Below, one piece after another: positions 1-6,115 of a stretch of DNA of 10,317 nucleotides; position 1 is the first letter of the stretch; each line of letters starts with the position of its first letter. The notes under the pieces were generated by a model that saw nothing but the letters and a program-made list of their open reading frames with translations, made no database searches and was not told where the DNA came from. The stretch comes from Burkholderiales bacterium (lineage in GTDB: Bacteria > Pseudomonadota > Gammaproteobacteria > Burkholderiales > Burkholderiaceae_C): NCBI GenBank assembly GCA_947372225.1, contig CANBSV010000097.1, forward strand, positions 1 through 10,317, in the 5' to 3' direction. Made by a program: the position numbers and the translations under genes.

Positions 1-401
1 CCCATCATTTCGGCGCCGGGTTCCAGATCGAAGCGCAGGTGGTTTTCGGCCAGCGCAGCGCTGTGGCAGATGGTCTCGAGCGGCAGCCACTCGAGCCGCG
101 CCCCGGCCGCCACGCGGGCGTGCGCCGATTGCCGCGCTGTCTCGCCTGCGCTGCGATAAAAGCGCGTTGCCCCGGGCGTGGTGATCAGCGCGTGGGTGCC
201 GGCTTGCAGGTGGGCGTCGATGTGGAGCACGTCGCCACCGACGATGCCGCCCGGCGGATGCACCAGCACGTGATGGCAGGTGGCGTGGCCTTCCGGATAC
301 AGACTTTGCAGCACGCGCAGCGGACCGCTGTGGCGGTCGTGGCCCACGGTGCGTGCGTCATCGAGGCGGTAATTGAGCGTGAGTTGTCCGGTCCAGGCCA
401 T
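1..401 (-). CDS. ureD: Urease accessory protein UreD, N-terminal part (cut by window edge)
   Basis: The reverse strand reads from an ATG at 399-401 to the window edge without a stop, giving 133 full codons and the start of a 134th. UreD is a cytoplasmic chaperone that binds apo-urease and, with UreF and UreG, helps deliver nickel to the active site. Recognition rests on the start MAWTGQL, the block HHVLVHPPGGIVGGD (residues 43-57), PGATRFYRS (76-84) and EWLPLET (104-110), all hallmarks of the UreD/UreH family. Full-length members are around 270-290 residues, so about half is missing. The start has a modest AAGAG Shine-Dalgarno-like stretch 8 bases upstream. It lies 27 bp downstream of the CYTH-CHAD stop on the same strand, so read-through from that gene is possible. 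The remaining urease genes would be expected further left, outside the window. Confidence 0.93.
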   Translation of the reverse strand, partial: MAWTGQLTLNYRLDDARTVGHDRHSGPLRVLQSLYPEGHATCHHVLVHPPGGIVGGDVLHIDAHLQAGTHALITTPGATRFYRSAGETARQSAHARVAAGARLEWLPLETICHSAALAENHLRFDLEPGAEMM

Positions 402-428
402 GGCGTGGACTCTTGCACGAACCGGGCC

Positions 429-2120
429 TTACCGAGGCCGTGAGGCCCGCTTGGCCTTGCTGCGCTTGTCGGCCTTCGGGCCCTTTCCGGTTTTGGCCGC
501 CTCGTCATCCTTGACGCGCCAGAAGCGCGGCTGAGCGATGAAGCGCGCCAGATCCGGCTGGCAGGCCGTGAGTGCGGCCTCGCGCTGCGATGCCAGCCAG
601 CCCAGCGCGAACAGCGCGCGCGTGTCGTGTGGTGCCTCGGCCGAATACAGCGCAATGCCCACCGCCACATCGTTGAGCGTGCCCAGCCGCTCTTGAAGCG
701 CGCGCAAGCCCTTGAGGTAGCGGCGCACCGACGCCTCATCGAACACGCTGGCCGAGAACTCGGCCGCGTAGCGCAGCCGCTTGATGTGCTTGCGCAGCCG
801 GTGACGGCCCTCGTCGTCGAGCTGGTCGAAGCCTTGGGCATCGGCCAGCACACCCCGGTGCCAGCGGTTCAGGCGCTGCGCGAGCCGCTCGCGAAGCGGC
901 AGCTCGGCTGGCGGGTCAACCGCATCGAGCGGAGTGTTCAGCTCGTTGAGCGCCTGAGTCCACGAGCGCCCGGTGGGAGTTCGTGCCGGCGTCGGCTCGC
1001 CGCCTTGCAAGCGGCCGATCAGCATCAGCAGCAGCCGCTGGGTCTGCACGCGCCGCACCAGCACGGTGGGGCCGATCGCCTCGGCCGACGGCGGCAGCTG
1101 CGGCGGCTCGCCGGGCTGGCCCACGGCGTCGAGCGCCCGCGCGAGGGCTCGCATCAGGGGCTCGGCCACCGCCGATTGATCGCGTGCGGCACCAAGCTGC
1201 CGGAACAATTCGGCGGCGTCAACCGCCATCGCCAACCGGGTGGCGGCATCGAGGGCGTCAGCGAGCACCGATCCGTCAAAAAAGCGCAGCGCTGTGCGCA
1301 GCCGGCGCAGGCCCACGCGCAGCTGGTGCACGTGCTCGGCGTCGTGCTGGCCGCTGGCAATCTGGCTGGCGTTGACGCTGATCTGCTCCAGGCACGAGCG
1401 CAAAACCGCATCGATCGCCTGCGCGGGCGACATCGATCGCTCCAGCTTCACGGCCGCGGCGCGCTTGGGGGCCGACATGGCTTCATCGCGCCACAGCAGG
1501 TGGCCGAGCTCGGCCTTGCTGCGCGTGTCGAGCCACAGCCCGTGGCGCGCCACCCAGCGACCGGCAGCCCCAACCACCGCGTGGGGCTGGCCGGACTTGA
1601 GTTCGATCTCGAGCTCGCACACAGACAGCCGGCGTGGCGCGTCGACGGGGCCGGCTTCGATCACGCCCGTATCGAAAGCGAGTTCGACCGTTCCGCCAGG
1701 CACACGCACTACCCGCGCGCGGCGCCAGATGTCGGTGGACATCACCCGCTGCAGGGGCCCGTCTGCGCGCGCCTTGGTGCTGTCGAGCAATTTGAGCAGC
1801 GCTGCGCCCACGGGCGTGTCGGCGTGCAACTGCGGATGAATGGGTGGCACCGTGGTGCCGGTCTCGCTGCGTATGACGTTGTGTTCAGCGCGCGTCATGC
1901 CCGCGCCGTCAGGCAGGCTGCCCTTGAGCGTTTGAACCCACACGCGGCCTTCCTTGCGCAGCCGCAGCGCCATGCGGGCACCGGCCAGCAGGCCCGAGGG
2001 GGTGTCAAAGTACGCGGCTTGCAACCGGATGCGCCGTTCCGGTGTGGCCCCCGCCACCGCCGCTTCGACCGCGGCACGCCGCCCGGGCGGAACTTGAAAC
2101 TTCAACTCGACTTCCTTCAT
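429..2120 (-). CDS. CYTH-CHAD domain protein (inorganic triphosphatase / polyphosphate-associated)
   Basis: A 563-residue cytoplasmic protein with no signal peptide or membrane segment. Residues 1 to about 205 are a CYTH (triphosphate tunnel) domain. The ExExK signature is at E3, E5 and K7, followed by YFDTP (37-41), basic strand residues R53, R55 and K65, the acidic strand ELEIELKSG (169-177) and SKAELG (201-206). These charged tunnel residues are intact, so metal-dependent hydrolysis of inorganic triphosphate, as in E. coli YgiF, is plausible. Residues about 225-525 are a CHAD domain, with the two helical repeats HQLRVGLRRLRTALRFF (from H265) and HRLRKHIKRLRYAAEF (from H440). CHAD domains are known to bind polyphosphate. 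The last 27 residues hold 11 Lys/Arg and look disordered. I chose the ATG at 2120 because it places ExExK at the extreme N-terminus as in the family; an in-frame ATG at 2198 would add 26 unconserved residues. No clear Shine-Dalgarno is visible. The physiological substrate is inferred. Confidence 0.9.
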   Translation of the reverse strand: MKEVELKFQVPPGRRAAVEAAVAGATPERRIRLQAAYFDTPSGLLAGARMALRLRKEGRVWVQTLKGSLPDGAGMTRAEHNVIRSETGTTVPPIHPQLHADTPVGAALLKLLDSTKARADGPLQRVMSTDIWRRARVVRVPGGTVELAFDTGVIEAGPVDAPRRLSVCELEIELKSGQPHAVVGAAGRWVARHGLWLDTRSKAELGHLLWRDEAMSAPKRAAAVKLERSMSPAQAIDAVLRSCLEQISVNASQIASGQHDAEHVHQLRVGLRRLRTALRFFDGSVLADALDAATRLAMAVDAAELFRQLGAARDQSAVAEPLMRALARALDAVGQPGEPPQLPPSAEAIGPTVLVRRVQTQRLLLMLIGRLQGGEPTPARTPTGRSWTQALNELNTPLDAVDPPAELPLRERLAQRLNRWHRGVLADAQGFDQLDDEGRHRLRKHIKRLRYAAEFSASVFDEASVRRYLKGLRALQERLGTLNDVAVGIALYSAEAPHDTRALFALGWLASQREAALTACQPDLARFIAQPRFWRVKDDEAAKTGKGPKADKRSKAKRASRPR

Positions 2121-2136
2121 GACAGCATCGTGACAG
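2119..2136 (-). promoter_or_regulatory. Pho-box-like direct repeat overlapping the CYTH-CHAD start
   Basis: Read on the minus strand, the sequence is CTGTCAC-GATG-CTGTCAT: two 7-base units separated by 4 bases (11-base period). That is the architecture of a PhoB-binding Pho box (CTGTCAY-N4-CTGTCAY). Both units match the consensus fully, but the 4-base spacer is not A/T-rich as in the E. coli consensus. The site overlaps the first two bases of the chosen ATG (2118-2120). That is too far downstream for classical activation of this gene, where the box would replace the -35 element. It could be chance, a repressing site, or a sign that transcription is organised differently. The match is seen directly; the function is unproven. 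Confidence 0.3.
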
Positions 2137-2286
2137 AGGGCGCGTCGGAATTTGATGAAATCCGCGGCGCGGCGCGCTGGTGCTGCCCAAAAGGTCATCG
2201 CCGAACACGTCAGCCGTCGCCGGTAAACTCGGGTTTGTCCTCAACTTGAGCGCCTCGTGGCCCATGGCTGCGTCGCTCGCCTGACC
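2121..2286. promoter_or_regulatory. Divergent intergenic region between CYTH-CHAD and the DUF3460-scpA operon
   Basis: These 166 bp separate two divergently transcribed units, so promoters for both are expected here. On the plus strand, TAAACT at 2224-2229 is a fair -10-like hexamer that would give a leader of about 50 bases before the DUF3460 start. I cannot find a convincing -35 partner at the usual spacing. No strong minus-strand sigma-70 promoter is visible. Neither flanking gene has an obvious Shine-Dalgarno. Each chosen start is preceded by a tiny out-of-frame ATG reading frame ending at the start codon: 2264-2284 (6 codons plus stop) on the plus strand and 2117-2128 (3 codons plus stop) on the minus strand. 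The region is assigned mainly from gene orientation. Confidence 0.4.
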
Positions 2287-2490
2287 ATGCCTTTGTTCTG
2301 GAAGCACTACAAGTCGGACACCACCGCGTTCATCGAGTCCCTCAAGGCCAAGAAGCCTTCACTGGAAGACGAGCAGCGCGCGGGCCGCGCCTTGCTGTGG
2401 GACAAGCGGGTGGACCTCGATGCGCAGGCCGACAACGCCGATTCGCGCGTGCCGCAGCAGCCCTACGTCTATCAAACCGGGTCGAAGTGA
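2287..2490 (+). CDS. DUF3460 family small protein
   Basis: A 67-residue soluble protein beginning MPLFWKHYKSDTTAFIESLK and containing PSLEDEQRAGRALLWDK (24-40). The LE-xx-Q-xx-GRALLWD core is typical of the DUF3460 family, small proteins of unknown function found in betaproteobacteria, often next to scpA. It has no signal peptide, membrane helix or cysteine, and its C-terminus is polar (VYQTGSK). I chose the ATG at 2287 because the recognisable family sequence begins there; a GTG at 2257 in the same frame would add ten residues with no family resemblance. The stop codon overlaps the proposed GTG start of scpA, so the two genes are probably translated together. Conserved linkage suggests a role connected to chromosome segregation or simply a shared operon; no molecular function is known. 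Confidence 0.85.
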   Translation: MPLFWKHYKSDTTAFIESLKAKKPSLEDEQRAGRALLWDKRVDLDAQADNADSRVPQQPYVYQTGSK

Positions 2491-3344
2491 CGCTGCTCGA
2501 GCCACCAGAGCTGCAACCGCTGGATGCCGATGCCTCTTCAGGCATGGGACCTGCGGCGCTCGACGGTGTGGCACTGGCCCGTCTTTACGGCGAGCCGCTG
2601 TTCAAGCTGCCGCAGGATCTGTACATCCCGCCCGATGCGCTGCAGCTGTTTCTCGAGGCCTTTGAAGGGCCGCTCGATTTGCTGCTGTACCTGATCCGCC
2701 GGCAGAACTTCAACATCCTCGACATCCCGCTGGCCGACGTGACGCGCCAGTACCTGGCTTATGTCGATCAGATCCGCAAGACACACCTGGAACTGGCCAG
2801 CGAATACCTGCTGATGGCAGCCATGCTGATCGAGATCAAGTCGCGAATGCTGCTGCCGCCTAAAAAATCGGCCGATGGCACCGAACCCGAGGATCCGCGC
2901 GCCGAGCTGGTTCGTCGTCTGGTCGAGTACGAGCAGATGAAGCTCGCCGCCGCGCAGCTCGACGCGCTGCCGGTGCTCGGCCGCGATTTCCTGCGTGCGC
3001 AGGTGCACATCGAGCAGTCTCTGGCGCCGCGCTTTCCGGAGGTCAACGCCGACGAGTTGCGCGCCGCCTGGGCCGATGTGCTCAAGCGGGCTGACCTCAA
3101 CGCGCACCACACCATCAGCCGTGAACAGCTCAGCGTGCGCGAGCACATGAGCATCGTGTTGCGCAGCCTGCAAGGGCGCAAATTCCTGGAGTTTCACGAG
3201 CTGTTCGACATCAAGCGCGGGCCGCCGGTGATGGTGGTGACCTTCATCGCCATGCTCGAACTCGCCCGCGAGCGTCTGCTGGAGGTCACGCAGGCCGAAG
3301 CCTTCGCGCCGATCTATGTGCGGCTGGCTTACCAGCCTGTCTGA
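2487..3344 (+). CDS. scpA: Segregation and condensation protein A (ScpA kleisin)
   Basis: ScpA is the kleisin subunit that joins the heads of the SMC dimer and, with ScpB, forms the bacterial condensin that compacts and separates chromosomes. The 285-residue product has the N-terminal SMC-neck-binding helices in FEGPLDLLLYLIRRQNFNI (59-77) and DVTRQYL (84-90). EYLLMAAMLIEIKSRMLLP follows (106-124), and a C-terminal winged-helix region ends with VTFIAMLELARERLLEV near the terminus. The length fits the family (about 240-300). The preferred start is the GTG at 2487, which overlaps the DUF3460 stop (GTGA) and keeps the typical lead-in VALARLYGEPLFKLPQDLYIPPDAL region in full. An ATG at 2544 would shorten it by 19 residues and has no better ribosome-binding site. 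No scpB follows, so ScpB must be encoded elsewhere. Confidence 0.92.
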   Translation: MTLLEPPELQPLDADASSGMGPAALDGVALARLYGEPLFKLPQDLYIPPDALQLFLEAFEGPLDLLLYLIRRQNFNILDIPLADVTRQYLAYVDQIRKTHLELASEYLLMAAMLIEIKSRMLLPPKKSADGTEPEDPRAELVRRLVEYEQMKLAAAQLDALPVLGRDFLRAQVHIEQSLAPRFPEVNADELRAAWADVLKRADLNAHHTISREQLSVREHMSIVLRSLQGRKFLEFHELFDIKRGPPVMVVTFIAMLELARERLLEVTQAEAFAPIYVRLAYQPV

Positions 3345-3367
3345 CGACCGCGCGCCGTCAGTCTTTT
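3341..3367 (+). terminator. Candidate intrinsic terminator at the end of scpA
   Basis: CTGACG (3341-3346) pairs perfectly with CGTCAG (3356-3361) across a 9-base loop and is followed directly by TCTTTT (3362-3367). The 5' arm includes the scpA stop codon (3342-3344). The stem is only 6 bp and the T-run is short, so termination may be partial. Its position between scpA and bioB, in the only sizeable gap of the plus-strand gene cluster, supports a real transcript boundary or an attenuation point. Confidence 0.5.
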
Positions 3368-3410
3368 CAGGTCCCCGGCATCATTTCGAAAACGTTACTT
3401 CAGAGCGACC

Positions 3411-4403
3411 ATGCAACAAGCCACCATCCAGATCGTGCGTCCCGTCAGCTGTGCCAACCCATCCGCAGCGCCGCAGCGCTGGGAGGTGTCGCAAATCGAG
3501 GCGCTGTTCGAACTGCCATTCAACGAGTTGCTGTACCAGGCGCAAACCGTGCATCGCGCCAACTTCGACCCGGCGGAGGTGCAACTGTCCACGCTGCTGT
3601 CCATCAAGACCGGTGGTTGTGCCGAGAACTGCAGCTATTGCCCGCAATCGTCGGCGTACGACACCGGCGTGGAAGCCACCGCGCTGATGAAGGTCGATGC
3701 GGTGCTTGAGGCGGCCCGTGCCGCTCAGGCCGCGGGCGCCACGCGCTTTTGCATGGGCGCGGCCTGGCGCGGCCCGAAAGACCGTGACATCGAGAAGGTG
3801 TCGGCGCTGATCAGCGCCGTGAAGGGCCTGGGTCTCGAGACCTGCGCCACGCTGGGCATGCTCGGTGACGGTCATGCCGAAACGCTGCGCGACGCCGGGC
3901 TCGACTACTACAACCACAACATCGACAGCGCACCGGACAAATACGGTGACATCGTGCAGACGCGTCAGTTCGAAGACCGCCTGGACACCTTGCAGCGCGT
4001 GCGCGGCGCAGGCGTCAAGGTGTGCTGCGGCGGCATCGTCGGCATGGGCGAATCGCGCACGCAGCGCGCTGCACTGATTGCCGAGCTGGCCAACATGGAG
4101 CCTTATCCCGAGTCGGTGCCCATCAACCATCTGGTGCAAGTCGAAGGCACCCCGCTGCACGGCACCGAGGTGCTCGATCCGTTCGAGTTCGTGCGCACCA
4201 TTGCCGCAGCACGCATCACCATGCCGCACACCCGAGTGCGCCTGTCGGCCGGTCGCCAGGCGCTGGGCGAGGCGGTGCAGGCGCTGTGCTTCATGGCCGG
4301 TGCGAATTCGATCTTCTATGGCGACAAGCTGCTGGTCACGGGCAACCCCGATGTCACCGCCGACCAGGCGCTGTTGAAAAAACTCGGCATGAGGGCGGCC
4401 TGA
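3411..4403 (+). CDS. bioB: Biotin synthase BioB
   Basis: BioB is a radical S-adenosylmethionine enzyme that inserts sulfur into dethiobiotin, the last step of biotin synthesis. The 330-residue protein carries the radical-SAM cluster motif C70-x3-C74-x2-C77 (GGCAENCSYCPQSS). The [2Fe-2S] sulfur-donor ligands are C114 (RFCMGAAWRG), C145, C205 and R277 (VRLSAGR). All seven residues sit at a constant offset of 17 from the E. coli enzyme's 53/57/60, 97/128/188 and 260, so the active site is complete. YNHNIDSAP and the closing FMAGANSIFYGDKLL are also typical. The start has only a weak AGAG upstream. The gene lies 66 bp after scpA, behind a terminator-like hairpin. Its TGA overlaps the panB ATG by one base (TGATG). 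No other biotin genes are present in the window. No BirA- or BioR-type operator was recognised upstream. Confidence 0.97.
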   Translation: MQQATIQIVRPVSCANPSAAPQRWEVSQIEALFELPFNELLYQAQTVHRANFDPAEVQLSTLLSIKTGGCAENCSYCPQSSAYDTGVEATALMKVDAVLEAARAAQAAGATRFCMGAAWRGPKDRDIEKVSALISAVKGLGLETCATLGMLGDGHAETLRDAGLDYYNHNIDSAPDKYGDIVQTRQFEDRLDTLQRVRGAGVKVCCGGIVGMGESRTQRAALIAELANMEPYPESVPINHLVQVEGTPLHGTEVLDPFEFVRTIAAARITMPHTRVRLSAGRQALGEAVQALCFMAGANSIFYGDKLLVTGNPDVTADQALLKKLGMRAA

Positions 4404-5233
4404 TGAGCGCGCCCGTCGAGTCGCAGGTGCCGGCCCGCAAGCCCGTCACGCTGCATCGGCTGCGTGAGATGTATTCAGCCGGCGAGCCCATCAGTGTGCT
4501 CACCTGCTACGACGCCAGCTTTGCGCGGCTGCTCGATGGCGCCGGCGTCGATTGCCTGATGGTGGGCGACTCGCTCGGCATGGTGGTGCAAGGCCACGGC
4601 AGCACGCTGCCGGTGAGCCTCGACGATGCGGCCTATCACACCCGTTGTGTGGCGCGTGGCAACCGCACCGCCTGGATCATTGGCGATCTGCCGTATGGGA
4701 GTTACCAGCAGTCTCGAGAACAGGCGCTGGCCAGCGCGGTCGTGCTGATGCAAGCCGGCGCGCACATGGTCAAGCTCGAAGGTGGCGGTTGGACCGTCGA
4801 TGCGGTTCGCTTTCTGGTCGAGCGCGGCATTCCGGTGTGCGCGCACCTCGGGCTCACGCCGCAGTCGGTGCATGCGCTGGGCGGCTACCGGGTGCAAGGC
4901 CGCAGCGAGGAAGCGGTGGCCACGCTCACGCAGCACGCCACCGAACTGGTCGAGGCGGGCGCGTCGATGATGGTGCTCGAGCTGATGCCATCAAGCGTGG
5001 CCGCGGGCCTCACGCAAAAACTGGGCATCCCGGTGATCGGCATCGGCGCGGGCGTCGAATGCTCGGGCCAGGTGCTCGTACTGCACGACATGCTGGGCGT
5101 CACCCAGGGCAAGCTGCCGCGCTTCGTGCGCGACTTCATGCAAGGTGCACCGTCCATCACCGCCGCCGTGACGACCTACGTGGCCGACGTGAAGGCGCGG
5201 CGCTTTCCGGACCCCGTCGCTCACGGCTACTGA
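4403..5233 (+). CDS. panB: 3-methyl-2-oxobutanoate hydroxymethyltransferase (ketopantoate hydroxymethyltransferase) PanB
   Basis: PanB transfers a hydroxymethyl group from 5,10-methylenetetrahydrofolate to 3-methyl-2-oxobutanoate, giving ketopantoate, the first committed step of pantothenate synthesis. The 276-residue product is a complete TIM-barrel enzyme of normal length. The metal and substrate residues are D56 (MVGDSLGMV), D95 (IGDLPYGSY) and E126 (VKLEGG), with the catalytic E193 (VLELMPSS). CAHLGLTPQSVHALGGYRVQGR (from C146) and IPVIGIGAG (209-217) are further signatures. The start at 4403 is set by the overlap with the bioB stop (TGATG) and by a good Shine-Dalgarno, GAGGG at 4391-4395, seven bases upstream inside the end of bioB. 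Translation is therefore probably coupled to bioB. panC follows after two bases. Confidence 0.97.
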   Translation: MSAPVESQVPARKPVTLHRLREMYSAGEPISVLTCYDASFARLLDGAGVDCLMVGDSLGMVVQGHGSTLPVSLDDAAYHTRCVARGNRTAWIIGDLPYGSYQQSREQALASAVVLMQAGAHMVKLEGGGWTVDAVRFLVERGIPVCAHLGLTPQSVHALGGYRVQGRSEEAVATLTQHATELVEAGASMMVLELMPSSVAAGLTQKLGIPVIGIGAGVECSGQVLVLHDMLGVTQGKLPRFVRDFMQGAPSITAAVTTYVADVKARRFPDPVAHGY

Positions 5234-5235
5234 CC

Positions 5236-6078
5236 ATGCATGTGGTCCACACCATCGCGGCACTGCGCGCGGCCTTGCCGGTGCCCGGCTCGTGCGTCTT
5301 TGTGCCCACCATGGGGAACCTGCACGAAGGGCACCTGGCGCTGGTGCGGCAAGCCACCGCGCACGGCTTGCCGGTGGTGGTCAGCATCTTCGTCAACCGG
5401 CTGCAGTTCGCGCCCCACGAAGACTTCGACCGTTACCCGCGCACGCTGGCACGCGACTGTGAACTGCTGAGCTCGGCCGGCTGCAGCATCGTCTTCGCGC
5501 CCGATGAGGCCGAGATGTACCCCGAGCCGCAAGGCTTCAAGGTGCAGCCCGACCCGGCGATCGCCGACATCCTCGAAGGCCAATTCCGCCCCGGCTTTTT
5601 CACCGGCGTGTGCACCGTGGTGCTCAAGCTGTTCGCAGCCGTGCAGCCGCGCATCGCCGTGTTCGGCAAGAAGGACTACCAGCAGTTGATGGTCATCCGC
5701 CGAATGACGCAGCAGTTTGCGCTGCCCATCGATATCGAAGGCGGCGAAACCACCCGCGCGGCCGACGGTCTGGCCCTGTCGTCGCGCAACGGCTACCTCA
5801 GCGACACCGAGCGAGCGCGCGCCATCGAACTCGCTCAGGCGCTGGCCACGCTGGCGCGCCAGTTCAGCGAAGGCGACACGCCGCTGGCCACGCTCGAAGC
5901 GCGTGCCTGTCAGGCACTGGCCGAGCACGGCTGGCAGCCCGATTACCTGAGCGTGCGCCGGCGCACCGACCTCGGTATTCCCACCGCCGACGCCCCGCGC
6001 AAGGGCGACTGGGTGGCCCTCGGCGCCGCACGCATCGGCGCCACGCGGCTGATTGATAACCTCGAGTTCAGCGCCTGA
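5236..6078 (+). CDS. panC: Pantothenate synthetase (pantoate-beta-alanine ligase) PanC
   Basis: PanC joins pantoate and beta-alanine using ATP, through a pantoyl-adenylate, to make pantothenate. The 280-residue protein has the nucleotidyl-transferase HIGH-type motif PTMGNLHEGH (24-33, H30 and H33), EGQFRPGFFTGVCTVV (114-129), VFGKKDYQQLMVIR (142-155) and the KMSKS-like loop LALSSRNGYL (179-188). It ends in the usual ARIGATRLIDNLEF. One local variation is VNRLQF (53-58) where many PanC proteins have VNPxQF; I recall the same wording in Comamonadaceae homologues, so I read it as lineage-typical. The ATG lies two bases after the panB stop (TGACCATG) with no obvious Shine-Dalgarno, which points to coupling with panB. 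panD, which supplies beta-alanine, is not next door. The gene ends 37 bp from the convergent efflux gene. Confidence 0.97.
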   Translation: MHVVHTIAALRAALPVPGSCVFVPTMGNLHEGHLALVRQATAHGLPVVVSIFVNRLQFAPHEDFDRYPRTLARDCELLSSAGCSIVFAPDEAEMYPEPQGFKVQPDPAIADILEGQFRPGFFTGVCTVVLKLFAAVQPRIAVFGKKDYQQLMVIRRMTQQFALPIDIEGGETTRAADGLALSSRNGYLSDTERARAIELAQALATLARQFSEGDTPLATLEARACQALAEHGWQPDYLSVRRRTDLGIPTADAPRKGDWVALGAARIGATRLIDNLEFSA

Positions 6079-6087
6079 GTCGTCACG

Positions 6088-6104
6088 CCGCCCTCACGTG
6101 GCGG
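6088..6104. terminator. Small hairpin in the convergent gap after panC (possible two-way terminator)
   Basis: CCGCC (6088-6092) and GGCGG (6100-6104) form a 5-bp all-GC stem with a 7-base loop, in the 37-bp gap between the ends of panC and the convergent outer-membrane factor gene. There is no T-run on either side, so it does not meet the usual intrinsic-terminator standard. It is listed because its position is where a shared terminator would be expected. Confidence 0.25.
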
Positions 6105-6115
6105 TTGCAGACAGG

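Noticed and set aside
424..448. Inverted repeats GGCCT/AGGCC around the CYTH-CHAD stop, considered as a terminator
   Set aside because: Short competing stems are present with no following T-run on the minus strand, so there is no good case for termination before ureD.
2121..2198. In-frame ATG at 2198 as an alternative CYTH-CHAD start
   Set aside because: The additional 26 residues do not resemble the family, which starts almost directly at the ExExK strand, and there is no ribosome-binding site ahead of it.
2222..2240. GGTAAACTCGGGTTTGTCC considered as a BirA-type biotin operator
   Set aside because: The arms resemble parts of the BirA consensus, but the half-site spacing is about 3-4 bases instead of the usual 14-16. 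It also lies upstream of DUF3460-scpA, not bioB.
627..2249. A 540-codon open frame on the plus strand opposite the CYTH-CHAD gene
   Set aside because: It runs antisense to a gene with clear CYTH and CHAD motifs. Its product is His/Arg/Gln/Ala-rich without recognisable domains, as expected from the complementary strand of GC-rich coding DNA.
3381..4229. A 282-codon minus-strand frame opposite bioB
   Set aside because: It is antisense to a complete biotin synthase and has no recognisable motif or ribosome-binding site.
5392..5409. VNRLQF in PanC in place of the common VNPxQF
   Set aside because: All catalytic motifs are intact, and I recall this wording from Comamonadaceae PanC proteins, so it looks lineage-typical rather than novel.
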